This document shows, piece after piece, positions 35,613 through 44,466 of a DNA stretch of 64,000 nt. The DNA lies in the NCBI GenBank assembly GCA_001411745.2, contig LIQB01000002.1:311892-375891 (forward strand). Direction: 5' to 3'. The position numbers and the translations under genes are program-made. Numbering within the stretch: the stretch's first letter is position 1; each line of letters starts with the position of its first letter. The stretch is from Psychrobacter glacincola (lineage in GTDB: Bacteria > Pseudomonadota > Gammaproteobacteria > Pseudomonadales > Moraxellaceae). The notes beneath the pieces were generated by a model. It saw only the letters and a program-made list of their open reading frames with translations, made no database searches and had not been told where the DNA came from.

Positions 35613-35683
35613 CTAGGTTTTTTATGAGAAATGCTTCAAAGCCATTGAGTTTTTCATAAGTTAATTACCAAGGAAGGTAAGTT

Positions 35684-37369
35684 ATGGATCAGTTTTGGAC
35701 GCAGCATTATCCTAAAGGGATAAATGCACAGATAGCGCCGCCACATAATACATTGATTGACATGTTTGATGACAAATTAACAGAATATGCCAGCCATGAA
35801 TTTATCACCAACATGGGTGTTACTTATTCTTATGGGCAAGTTGATAGCATGTCATTGGCTATTGCGGCTTGGATTCAAAGTCTGGGTCTAGCAAAGGGTT
35901 CGGTCATAGGCATCATGATGCCCAATGTCAACCAGTACCTGCCTATCGTCATAGGGGCAATTCGCGCTGGTATGGTCACAACGCTCATCAATCCGCTATA
36001 TAGTCCTCGTGAATTGAGACATCAATTGGCTGACTCAGATACTGCTGTATTATTTATATTAGAACCATTTTGCAAAACGTTAGAGAAAATTATCAAAGAC
36101 ACCCCTGTCAAAAACGTGGTCATCAGCAAGATTGGCGATATGTTAGGAGTAGTCAAAGGTGCGCTTGTTAATATCGCTGCCAAATATGTCAAAAAAGCCA
36201 TTCCCCGTTATCAGTTGAAATCAAATTCTCGTTATACCGTGACTCGCTATAAAGCGGTTTTAAAACGCGCCAAAAAATTAAGCTATTCTCGTCCTACCAT
36301 TCAAGCGGACGACTTATTAATGCTGCAATATACTGGCGGTACGACAGGTGTTGCCAAAGGTATTTTGATTACCAATCAAAATGTTGTGACCGCCACTTAC
36401 CAGTTTGTCGAATGGTTCAAGCCAGTCTATGACGCCATGTCTGATAGTACTCAAATAAATACCATTGTCGCTTTACCGTTGTATCATATTTATGCGTTTA
36501 TCTGCTCAATAGTTGGGTTGAGTGTGGGTCAGCATCTCACACTGGTTACCAATCCACGTGATATTGAAGGGTTTATCAGGATATTGCGCAAGCGTCCTTT
36601 TCATCTATTGCCTGGTGTTAATACTTTGTTCCAAGCACTGCTGATGAATCCCAAATTTAAGGAGTTGGATTTTTCTGCATGCAAGTTAACCCTAGTCGGT
36701 GGTATGGCAGCGACCCCTGAAACCGCTAAGCGCTGGCGTGAAGTCACAGGTCTGCCTATCCTCGAAGGCTGGGGTATGTCTGAGACGCTAGGCGTGGGTA
36801 CTGCCAATCCATTTAATGGCACTGAATATAGTGGCAACGTAGGGTTACCACTGCCTAGTGTCGATATCAATATCCGTGATGAAGATGAAAATATTCTCGC
36901 CATAAATGAAGTTGGTGAGATGTGTATCAAAGGTGAAAACGTCATTACTCATTATCATAATATTGACAATACGACGTTTTTTACCGCTGATGGTTACTTA
37001 AAGACAGGTGATATTGCGTCTATGAACGAGCAGGGTGCTATTAAGATATATGACCGTAAAAAAGATATGATTATCGTCAGTGGCTTCAACGTTTATCCTA
37101 ACGAAGTAGAAAACGTCATTGAGGAACACCCTAAGGTTGCCGAATGTTCAGTGGTTGGTATCGATGATAAGTTACAGGGTCAGTCGATTAAAGCCTACGT
37201 TGTAAAATCTGATGACAGCTTAAATGAAGATGATATCAAAGTGCTGTGCCAAGCAAATCTGGCCGCCTATAAATGCCCGCGCCATATTGAATTCATAGAC
37301 GAGTTACCCAAATCAACTGTCGGAAAAATACTGCGTCACAAGCTGAGAAAATTGGCTCATGAAGCCTAA
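35684..37369 (+). CDS. fadD: Long-chain acyl-CoA synthetase
   Basis: 561 residues of the AMP-forming ligase family. The P-loop-like LQYTGGTTGVAKGILIT, the aryl/acyl-binding GWGMSETLG, the hinge motif GYLKTGDIA and the C-terminal catalytic lysine in KSTVGKILRHKLRKL are all present. It activates free fatty acids to acyl-CoA at the membrane, feeding the enzymes encoded just upstream. AAGGAAGG precedes the start. It closes the operon; a hairpin follows about 85 bp later. Confidence 0.93.
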   Translation: MDQFWTQHYPKGINAQIAPPHNTLIDMFDDKLTEYASHEFITNMGVTYSYGQVDSMSLAIAAWIQSLGLAKGSVIGIMMPNVNQYLPIVIGAIRAGMVTTLINPLYSPRELRHQLADSDTAVLFILEPFCKTLEKIIKDTPVKNVVISKIGDMLGVVKGALVNIAAKYVKKAIPRYQLKSNSRYTVTRYKAVLKRAKKLSYSRPTIQADDLLMLQYTGGTTGVAKGILITNQNVVTATYQFVEWFKPVYDAMSDSTQINTIVALPLYHIYAFICSIVGLSVGQHLTLVTNPRDIEGFIRILRKRPFHLLPGVNTLFQALLMNPKFKELDFSACKLTLVGGMAATPETAKRWREVTGLPILEGWGMSETLGVGTANPFNGTEYSGNVGLPLPSVDINIRDEDENILAINEVGEMCIKGENVITHYHNIDNTTFFTADGYLKTGDIASMNEQGAIKIYDRKKDMIIVSGFNVYPNEVENVIEEHPKVAECSVVGIDDKLQGQSIKAYVVKSDDSLNEDDIKVLCQANLAAYKCPRHIEFIDELPKSTVGKILRHKLRKLAHEA

Positions 37370-37452
37370 CGACTACTCAACAGACTCTCATCAATAACAT
37401 CTACGTTTAACGCATTTTGTCTGTCATCTATTGGCAGGCTTTCTGTTTTTAG

Positions 37453-37490
37453 AAGACCTCATTTAATGGTATTAAATGGGGTCTTATATT
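37453..37490 (+). terminator. Terminator-like hairpin after fadD
   Basis: AAGACCTCATTTA pairs with TAAATGGGGTCTT (one G-T pair), then TATATTTT. It probably ends the beta-oxidation operon. Confidence 0.6.
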
Positions 37491-37528
37491 TTGACAAATG
37501 CTCATGGGATTGTTTTCGATACTTTATC

Positions 37529-37702
37529 TAGGGCGTGTCCTCATTTTAAAAATGGTGATAAAAATGAGATAAATTGCCGTCAAATAAGGAAGATAGCGCC
37601 GTTAATATCGAGATATTGATAAGCTATTTGACGATGTTTAACAAAATTTAGCCATGTTTAGCCCATTTATAGAGTAATTGATTGAATTGAGGACACGCCC
37701 TA
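37529..37702. mobile_element. Full MITE-like element, copy 2
   Basis: 174 bp including flanking TA on both sides. The ends are inverted repeats GGGCGTGTCCTCA and TTGAGGACACGCCC, and the interior has no ORF. About 160 bp are shared with the copy at 55826-55987, including GATAAAAATGAGATAAATTG and ATATCGAGATATT. TA duplication and short size point to a non-autonomous element mobilised by a transposase encoded elsewhere (inference). Confidence 0.8.
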
Positions 37703-37812
37703 ATGTTGTTTGATGTCATCGTATTGTCATGGCTCTTTAACCAAAATGTCACAACTACTGGCTACACTGCTGACCTAGGCAACACAAATAATAAATGATC
37801 AGGTTGGTTGAT

Positions 37813-38736
37813 ATGTTAGAGCTTAGAGGTGTGACGAAGAAGTATGAGAATAAAGTCATCTTTGAAGATATTTCCCTCAAAATTAATAAGGGCGAAATTG
37901 TCTCAATCTTAGGGCCTTCTGGCTGTGGTAAAACGACTTTATTGCATATTATCTTAGGTTTGACAGGTATCAATGGCGGTCGTCTTGCTTATAACGGCGA
38001 AGACATTACACGAGTGCCGATGAAAAAAAGAGGCTTCAATATTGTCTTTCAAGACTATGCACTGTTTCCCAATCTAAATGTCAAACAAAATATCGAATAC
38101 GGTTTACGCAATAATCCCCATATTAGCACGCAAGCAGAAGTCGATGAACTGGTCGACTTACTCGATATCGAAGCCCACCTAAATAAACGCATCAGCCAAC
38201 TGTCTGGTGGTCAAAAGCAACGCGTGGCACTCGCACGCACTTTGGTGATGAAGCCTAAAATACTGCTATTAGATGAGCCTTTATCTGCGCTAGATGGTGT
38301 CATCAAAGAAACCATCAAAGCACGTATTCGCGAGATTTCCGTTCGTTATCAGTTGACGACGTTAATAGTCACTCATGATCCAGAAGAAGCCATGACGTTA
38401 TCTGATCGTATTTTGCTGCTATCAGATGGCAAAGTGGCACAGTTCGCGACACCAACGGAAATCATTCGCAACCCAGCCAATGATTTTGTCAAAAACTTCA
38501 TTCTCAATCAGCTCAATATCAAGCGTCGCAATATCTTAAGTTTATTCGCGGATGATGGCGCAACTATCGACCCTTTAAGCAAATATACCCAGCGCCAACA
38601 TTATGGTCAGGATGACAGTGTGGTGACTCATCGTTATGACGATATCGATGATATGGACATTATCGACAATACCGACGATTTTAACGTTATCAAAGACAGT
38701 CATCAGCAAAAACGAAAAGATGCCACCATCAATTAA
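37813..38736 (+). CDS. ABC transporter ATP-binding protein (aminophosphonate/iron-type importer)
   Basis: 307 residues. Walker A GPSGCGKTT, Q-loop VFQDYALFPN, signature LSGGQKQRVALARTL, Walker B ILLLDEP and the switch His in VTHDPEEAM are intact. After the ATPase core come about 60 residues rich in Asp, with DDIDDMDIIDNTDD, that are not part of the usual regulatory domain. It energises the permease and binding protein encoded next. The set resembles 2-aminoethylphosphonate and Fe(III) importers; the enzymes downstream favour a phosphonate. The start could also be at 37795. Confidence 0.85.
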   Translation: MLELRGVTKKYENKVIFEDISLKINKGEIVSILGPSGCGKTTLLHIILGLTGINGGRLAYNGEDITRVPMKKRGFNIVFQDYALFPNLNVKQNIEYGLRNNPHISTQAEVDELVDLLDIEAHLNKRISQLSGGQKQRVALARTLVMKPKILLLDEPLSALDGVIKETIKARIREISVRYQLTTLIVTHDPEEAMTLSDRILLLSDGKVAQFATPTEIIRNPANDFVKNFILNQLNIKRRNILSLFADDGATIDPLSKYTQRQHYGQDDSVVTHRYDDIDDMDIIDNTDDFNVIKDSHQQKRKDATIN

Positions 38737-38800
38737 TATTAATTAAAAATAAAAATGTTGTGAATGAACGTATTTGACCATTTGATCGTCTTGGATATTT

Positions 38801-40495
38801 ATGAAATTGAGCAATTCACCCCTCGTAAAAGCAACTTGGCTATTCGTTGCTGTTTTATTCGTCATGTTTATGTTTGTGCCACTAGTCAAACTGCTGGCAC
38901 TGTCTTTGAATGTCGGTGATGCATTAGGGTTAGAAAACTACACCAGTATTTTGAGCAGTGATGGCTTTTTGCAGACCATGAAAAACAGCTTTTTTGTGGC
39001 GACGATGAGTGCGCTTAGCGCGACGTTTTTGGGCTTTATTTTGGCTTATACCGTGCATTGGAGCAATTTGCCCAAAGGTTTTAAACAGTTTATTAAGCTG
39101 GCGGCATTATTTCCTATGTTGTTGCCAACCGTAACTTACGGCTTTGCCATTATTTATACCTTTGGCAAACAAGGCTTGCTGACTCAGATTATAGGCTTTC
39201 AGCTGTTTGAGGACATATATGGCTTTTATGGCATGTGGCTTGGTTATACCATTTATACCTTGCCCATTGCTTTTTTATTATTGAACAATACGTTCCAGTA
39301 TTTGGACAAAAAGTTTGTCGTTGTATCAGAGTTGATGGGAGACTCTCCTTATCGCCAGTTTGATATGACTGTGGTGCGCCCTCTAATCGTCACCTTTGCA
39401 GCAGCGATGATTCAATGTTTCTTTTTAGCCTTTACAGACTTTGGTATTCCAGCGTCGATTGGGGGGCAATATAGCGTCATCGCCACTGAGCTTTATACCC
39501 AAATCTTAGGCGCGTCACCTTCATTCGAAAAAGGGGCAGTGGTTGCGTTATTTATGCTGGTGCCATCGATCCTAAGCATCGCCATACTATGGTACGTGGC
39601 ACGCTTCAATGTGCGCTATGACTCAGTTGAAATGATTGATCTGCCCACCTCAAAAATCAAAGACCGTGTTTTGGCGGTGTTATCGAGTGTGATTTTAGCC
39701 TCACTGTTACTGGTATTCGCCGTGATATTCATCATCCCATGGATTAAATCATGGCCTTATCAGATGGTCTTCACCACCGAGATTGTCAGCGAGGCTTTAG
39801 AGTCTGCCAATCTGATGCGGGTCTATAAAAACTCATTACTTGTGGCGGTATTAACGGCGGTGTTTGGCACCTTGATTACGTATTTTTCAGCCCTGTTATA
39901 CGAGCGCTCAAGCCTGTTTAAACTGGGTAAATTCAGTATTGAAAGCTCGGCATTGGTGACCAATACGGTGCCTGGAATGGTCGTCGGTATTGCCTATTTG
40001 ATGGTGTTTTCGGGGTCGGCGGTCGCCAATACTATTTTTATCATCGTGATTAGCAACATCATTCATTACTTTGCCACGCCTTATTTAATGAGTAAAAACG
40101 CGCTATCTAAAATGAATTTGGGTTGGGAGACGACGGCTGGTTTATTGGGCGATTCATGGTTTACATCGTTACGCCGCATCGTCGTGCCCAATTCGTTTTT
40201 TACGCTGATTGAAGTCGCTTCATTCTATTTTATCAGTGCCATGGTGACGATTAGCGCGGTTATCTTTATTTCAGGTGCCAAAACCATGGTACTCACCACC
40301 AAGATAGTCGAGCTACAGCACTTTGCGCGCTTCGATGAGATTTTTATCTTGTCGCTGATGATATTGCTGACCAATATTGGCGCACTGATGTTGTTTGCTA
40401 TTGTCCGTCATATTTATAGCAAACGGCTCTCTGGTAGAGCGGCAATAAAAACCAAGAAAAAACCTAAGTCAATGGTGATATCAACGTCTTCTTAG
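38801..40495 (+). CDS. ABC transporter permease, two fused membrane domains
   Basis: 564 residues with about 12 membrane helices in two six-helix halves, as in FbpB- and PhnV-type permeases. Each half has an EAA-like loop touching the ATPase (SELMGDSPYRQFDMTVVRPL and AGLLGDSWFTSLRRIVVP). A basic tail ends the protein. It is encoded between the ATPase and binding-protein genes and forms the channel of that importer in the inner membrane. Confidence 0.88.
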   Translation: MKLSNSPLVKATWLFVAVLFVMFMFVPLVKLLALSLNVGDALGLENYTSILSSDGFLQTMKNSFFVATMSALSATFLGFILAYTVHWSNLPKGFKQFIKLAALFPMLLPTVTYGFAIIYTFGKQGLLTQIIGFQLFEDIYGFYGMWLGYTIYTLPIAFLLLNNTFQYLDKKFVVVSELMGDSPYRQFDMTVVRPLIVTFAAAMIQCFFLAFTDFGIPASIGGQYSVIATELYTQILGASPSFEKGAVVALFMLVPSILSIAILWYVARFNVRYDSVEMIDLPTSKIKDRVLAVLSSVILASLLLVFAVIFIIPWIKSWPYQMVFTTEIVSEALESANLMRVYKNSLLVAVLTAVFGTLITYFSALLYERSSLFKLGKFSIESSALVTNTVPGMVVGIAYLMVFSGSAVANTIFIIVISNIIHYFATPYLMSKNALSKMNLGWETTAGLLGDSWFTSLRRIVVPNSFFTLIEVASFYFISAMVTISAVIFISGAKTMVLTTKIVELQHFARFDEIFILSLMILLTNIGALMLFAIVRHIYSKRLSGRAAIKTKKKPKSMVISTSS

Positions 40496-40597
40496 TCTTA
40501 CCCATCGGTCAAGCGCATTGATAAGATTTATTTTCGTTTTATATTTTAAGCAACAACTTTTTCATTATTAAAACATCAACAAATAATAGGACAAATA

Positions 40598-41602
40598 ATG
40601 TTTTTATTTAAAACGTTAGTGGCAAGTTTCGCGTGTGGAATCGTCTTAGTAGGTTGTAGTTCACCTGAGTCGGAAGGAGGTGCTTCTAGCAACGTCGAAG
40701 AAGTGGTCATTTATAGCAATGCCGACGAAGAAGCGGTCGAGGTCATCCAAGAGGTTTTAGACGAAGCAGGCTATGAAGGCAAGTATGTCTTTCAGTCTTT
40801 TGGGACAGGGGAGTTGGGTGGGCGTTTGCTGGCAGAAGGCGATAATACAGAGGCTGATATGGTGACGATGAGCTCGTTCTACTTAGAAAGTGCCCAAGCC
40901 AAGCATCCTATGTTTAAAGAATTGACCTTTGACGTTGACCCGCAAGTGGCGGTCCCAAATTACTATGCACCAATACTGGGCTTTACGGGCGCTATTATTT
41001 TAAACATAAAAGAGATGGCGGCACAAAATCTGCCCAGACCAACCAGTGCCAAGGATTTATCAAACCCGATCTACAAAAATAAAATTGCGATGGTGGATCC
41101 TAATGGCTCATCGACAGGTTGGCTCTTTATTCAAGACGTCACCGCTACGTATGGAATGGGCGCTGAAGGGCAGAAAATTATGAACGATATCCGCATCAAT
41201 GCGGGTCCAAACTTGGAGTTGTCAGGCTCAGGTCCGATCAAAAAAGTGATGGCAGGTGAGGTGCCGATTGGTTTTGGCTTGCGTCATCAAGCAATCGCAA
41301 ACAAAGCACAAGGCTTGCCTATTGATTATGTTGACCCAAGTGAAGGAAGTTATACGCTAACGGAATCGGTAGCCGTTATTGATAAAGGCGAGAACACCAA
41401 TCCAAATGCGATGAAAATGGCTGAAATCATTGTTAAAAATGCGCGTCCAAAATTATTGACGATATACCCAAATGTGATTTATGACGGTGAAACAGTCGCC
41501 CCTGAAAATCAAATAAAAAACAGCAAAGCGTACGGCGAGCCACTGACGGCTGAGCTGTTAGATAAGCACAGAGCGTTTTTCCATGGACAAACTGAATCGT
41601 AA
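40598..41602 (+). CDS. Substrate-binding lipoprotein of the ABC importer
   Basis: 334 residues. The signal peptide ends in the lipobox LVGC, so it is a lipid-anchored periplasmic protein. The mature protein begins EEVVIYSNADEEAVEVIQEV, typical of the extracellular solute-binding proteins that include Fe(III) and 2-aminoethylphosphonate binders. YSNADEE differs from the iron proteins' tyrosine pair, in agreement with an organic ligand. The ligand is inferred from the downstream enzymes. Confidence 0.86.
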   Translation: MFLFKTLVASFACGIVLVGCSSPESEGGASSNVEEVVIYSNADEEAVEVIQEVLDEAGYEGKYVFQSFGTGELGGRLLAEGDNTEADMVTMSSFYLESAQAKHPMFKELTFDVDPQVAVPNYYAPILGFTGAIILNIKEMAAQNLPRPTSAKDLSNPIYKNKIAMVDPNGSSTGWLFIQDVTATYGMGAEGQKIMNDIRINAGPNLELSGSGPIKKVMAGEVPIGFGLRHQAIANKAQGLPIDYVDPSEGSYTLTESVAVIDKGENTNPNAMKMAEIIVKNARPKLLTIYPNVIYDGETVAPENQIKNSKAYGEPLTAELLDKHRAFFHGQTES

Positions 41603-41743
41603 ATGAATCCATAAAAACCGTGATGAGTAGTCATTGTTCAAATGCACTATTTCATCGGCTAGTGAAATCCTTAAAACAAGGATTGAGCCGCTAAAACATA
41701 AATTGAGTATCATTTGTAATCAATCATAAAGAAGAAAAAAGCT

Positions 41744-42886
41744 ATGACAGGGACAAATAAATTATCAGATAAACAGTATGATGTGGTCGTCGTTGGGGGC
41801 GGTATCGTTGGTCTTGCCAGCGCTTATGCTGCCGTAAAAAAAGGGCTGAAAGTGGCACTGGTAGAACGAGAAGCACAGAACAAAGATGCCTCGATTCGTA
41901 ACTTTGGCTTTGTGACGGTTAGTGGTCAGCGTAGCGGTGAGCATTGGCAACGTGCCATGCACTCACGCAATATCTGGGCGGACATCGCGCCAAAAGCCGG
42001 TATCAAGGTTGAGCATACCGGTCTGCACATGCTGGTTCAGCGCCCTGAAGCGATGAGCGTTGCCGATGCGTTTTTGAAGACTGAAATGGGCGAGTCCTGT
42101 CGCTTATTGAGCCAATCAGAAATACAGGAGCAGACGCCTTATCTTAAAACAGGTTTGGGCGTTTTATATAGCCCGCATGAGCTAAGAGTTGAGTCAAATA
42201 CGGCGATTGGCAAATTGGCGGACTGGTTAGCACAAGTGCATGGCGTGGATTTTTATAACAAAACCACGGTTCAGGTGGTTGACTTGCCCACTGTTCATAC
42301 CAGTCGAGGGGCGCTACAGACAGCGCATTGTGTGATCTGTCCTGGGGCAAATTTACATGGCTTATATCCTGATACTTTAGCGCAGTCTGATGCCAAACTC
42401 TGTACCCTCAATATGATGCGCGTGATGCCAAGACAAGCGTTCAAACTAAATGCTGCTGTCATGTCAGATCTGAGTTTTGCTCGTTATGATGGGTTTGCCC
42501 AGCTACCAGAAGCCCGTGCGCTTATCAGCTTACTTGATAACACCCAAGCTGCTGAACGAAAGGCTGGCGTACATTTAATCGTTGTTCAATCAGCGGATGG
42601 CTCACTTATCATTGGTGACAGTCATAATTACTGTGATAAAGAGCTGCCCTTTAGAGACACTTATCAAGATAACTTAATCATCAACGAGTTCAAAAAAGTC
42701 ATGGATATCGGTGAGGTAGACATCACTCAGCACTGGTTAGGGGTCTATCCAAGTGCCGACAATGTCGTGTTTAAAGCATCACCAGAATCAGGAGTTGCCA
42801 TCGGTACCATCACAAGCGGCACAGGCGCATCAACGGGATTTGCCTTTGGTGAAGAGTTAATTAATTTAGTATTGGAGTCAAAATAA
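41744..42886 (+). CDS. FAD-dependent oxidoreductase of aminophosphonate clusters (TIGR03364-like)
   Basis: 380 residues of the DAO superfamily. VVVVGGGIVGLASAYAAVKK is the FAD site, NKDASIRNFGFVTVSGQ follows, and the C-terminal GTITSGTGASTGFAFGEE closes the flavin pocket. It overlaps the phosphonatase-like gene by one base (TAATG) and follows the importer genes. Enzymes of this branch are found beside phosphonatase-like hydrolases. I infer oxidation of an aminophosphonate (aminoethylphosphonate or an N-methyl form) to phosphonoacetaldehyde, taking the place of the transaminase PhnW, which is absent here. Confidence 0.82.
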   Translation: MTGTNKLSDKQYDVVVVGGGIVGLASAYAAVKKGLKVALVEREAQNKDASIRNFGFVTVSGQRSGEHWQRAMHSRNIWADIAPKAGIKVEHTGLHMLVQRPEAMSVADAFLKTEMGESCRLLSQSEIQEQTPYLKTGLGVLYSPHELRVESNTAIGKLADWLAQVHGVDFYNKTTVQVVDLPTVHTSRGALQTAHCVICPGANLHGLYPDTLAQSDAKLCTLNMMRVMPRQAFKLNAAVMSDLSFARYDGFAQLPEARALISLLDNTQAAERKAGVHLIVVQSADGSLIIGDSHNYCDKELPFRDTYQDNLIINEFKKVMDIGEVDITQHWLGVYPSADNVVFKASPESGVAIGTITSGTGASTGFAFGEELINLVLESK

Positions 42887-43632
42887 TGAATACAGATATT
42901 CATCGTATCAAAGCGCCATTCGACGCGATCAAACTGTGTGTCTTTGATATGGCAGGCACGACCGTCAATGAAAACAATTTGGTTTATAAGACCGTATGTG
43001 ATGCGATCAATCACACCCTACAACAGGTTGGTCAAACAGACATTCAGGTTAATCTAGAGGTGTGTTTAGAGTTTGGGGCTGGCAAAGAAAAGCGACAAGC
43101 CATTAGCGATATACTCAATGAAGTATGCAAACATGACAATACCGCGACCGCTGATAGTGAAAAATGGACGGATGCTGCCTTTAATACGTTTAAATCAGCG
43201 TTGGCATCAGCCTATACCAAGGACACGGTAGCAACCTTCGATGGCATGCTAGATTTTTTCAATCAGTTAAAGCAGTCGGGTAGAAAAGTCGTGCTAAATA
43301 CGGGCTACGATATTCAGACAGCCAATAAAATATTAACTATTTTAGGATGGTCAGTGGGTCGTGATATTGATGCTTTGATTACAGCGGATGATGTGCATAA
43401 TGGTCGTCCTGCGCCAGATATGATTACCCTTGCTATGGACAAGTGTGGGATTAAGTATTCGCAACAGGTATTGAAAGCAGGGGACAGCGGCATCGATATC
43501 GAAGAAGGCAGAAACGCCCATTGTGGTCTATGTGTTGGGGTGCTGACTGGTGCTCAAACCCATGTACAACTGGAGAAATATTCACCAGATATCGTGCTTG
43601 ATAAGCTCACAGATCTAGCGGCATTGATCTAG
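42886..43632 (+). CDS. Phosphonatase-like HAD hydrolase (PhnX-like)
   Basis: 248 residues. The HAD nucleophile is D21 in VFDMAGTTVNE, matching the FD-x-AGTTV pattern of phosphonoacetaldehyde hydrolase. K67 in FGAGKEKRQAI lies in the cap domain where PhnX forms its Schiff base. TGYD, NGRPAPDM and KAGDSGIDIEEG complete the HAD motifs. It would cleave the C-P bond of phosphonoacetaldehyde, giving acetaldehyde and phosphate. It belongs to the divergent phosphonatase-like branch rather than classical PhnX, so the exact substrate is unproven. Confidence 0.83.
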   Translation: MNTDIHRIKAPFDAIKLCVFDMAGTTVNENNLVYKTVCDAINHTLQQVGQTDIQVNLEVCLEFGAGKEKRQAISDILNEVCKHDNTATADSEKWTDAAFNTFKSALASAYTKDTVATFDGMLDFFNQLKQSGRKVVLNTGYDIQTANKILTILGWSVGRDIDALITADDVHNGRPAPDMITLAMDKCGIKYSQQVLKAGDSGIDIEEGRNAHCGLCVGVLTGAQTHVQLEKYSPDIVLDKLTDLAALI

Positions 43633-43659
43633 AGTATGTCCTCAATTTAATTGAGGCAT
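43630..43659. repeat. Possible decayed MITE end / hairpin at operon end
   Basis: TAGAGTATGTCCTCAATTTAATTGAGG resembles the MITE end, and CCTCAA/TTGAGG can pair. It overlaps the stop codon of the phosphonatase-like gene, and GGGCTAAAAATGGCTA follows nearby. It is either a degenerate copy or chance. Confidence 0.35.
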
Positions 43660-43715
43660 CTATATGGGCTAAAAATGGCTAGATTAAGACATGGGCTACT
43701 TTAATGGCGCATTTC

Positions 43716-43758
43716 AGAAGGAGAGAAATCATTAGATGGTTTCTCTCCTTCTGCTTTT
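43716..43758 (+). terminator. Strong hairpin terminator of the phosphonate operon
   Basis: AGAAGGAGAGAAA pairs perfectly with TTTCTCTCCTTCT around an 11-nt loop, followed by GCTTTT. It also lies before the convergent cyanate operon end. Confidence 0.75.
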
Positions 43759-43850
43759 ATAGAAGTAACGATAAACATAAGGACAGGCAGGCTTATCAAT
43801 TTTCAAACAGCCTAATATGTGGAATATTTGTCTTAAAACTTTAGCCCGCG

Positions 43851-44396
43851 CTAATGCTGCTCTAATGCTTTTAGACCTGCTTTGGCGATGTGTACATCTT
43901 CGCTGCCATGTGCGCCGCCCACCCCGATACCACCGACTACGATACCATCGATATAAATGGGTACGCCGCCATCTAAGATAAGGATGTTTTCATCCAGATA
44001 GCGTAGGTCTTCAGGAATCGTGCCGTCTTTGATGCCTTTGGCGATGACCGCCGTTTCTCTTTTTTGTGAGTTTGCGGTATAGGCTTTTTTATAACTGGCA
44101 CGCACGGTATGCACGCCTGCGCGGTGATCTCTGAGCACTGCTAAGGTTTGTCCAGAGGCATCAACGACGGTCACAGATACCATCAAATTGTTGTTTTTGG
44201 CTTCTAATGCAGCGGCATTCACCATGTTTTGTGCCATCTCGCCAGTCAATAATGGAATGGTTGCCATCTCTGCTCCTTGAGTTATTACGTTTGGTTTAAT
44301 TGCTTGAACTTGATACTGTGAGTGTGAGGTGTTGGCACACGCGGAGATGGACAACAGTGAAGTTGCAAGCGCGGCATAGATAACGAGTTCTTTCAT
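43851..44396 (-). CDS. GlcG/HbpS-family (DUF336) predicted lipoprotein
   Basis: 181 residues. A hydrophobic leader ends in the lipobox SISAC, so it is probably a lipoprotein. The mature part is a complete GlcG/HbpS domain with [20 protein letters not shown], the helix of [16 protein letters not shown] and the glycine-rich [20 protein letters not shown]. Some members bind haem or are encoded beside catabolic operons, with no settled enzyme activity. It is the last gene after cynX, 70 bp downstream on the same strand. Two in-frame starts (44411, 44396) both have AAGGA upstream. Confidence 0.85.
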   Translation of the reverse strand: MKELVIYAALATSLLSISACANTSHSQYQVQAIKPNVITQGAEMATIPLLTGEMAQNMVNAAALEAKNNNLMVSVTVVDASGQTLAVLRDHRAGVHTVRASYKKAYTANSQKRETAVIAKGIKDGTIPEDLRYLDENILILDGGVPIYIDGIVVGGIGVGGAHGSEDVHIAKAGLKALEQH

Positions 44397-44466
44397 AATC
44401 AGTCCTTTCATAGTTAATCCTTGAGGTTGTTTTGAATATCGTATGACGTGACTCAATACGCCTTAA

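Larger units (their letters stand above)
37370..37812. other. Intergenic region with terminator and MITE
   Basis: 443 bp without a gene. It contains the terminator-like hairpin at 37453-37490, the full MITE-like element at 37529-37702, and the presumed promoter of the phosphonate operon in the last 100 bp. Confidence 0.6.

Noticed and set aside
43630-43659. Intact MITE copy after the phosphonatase-like gene
   Set aside because: Only part of the end sequence matches, and the left end lacks GGGCG; it is listed only as a possible relic.
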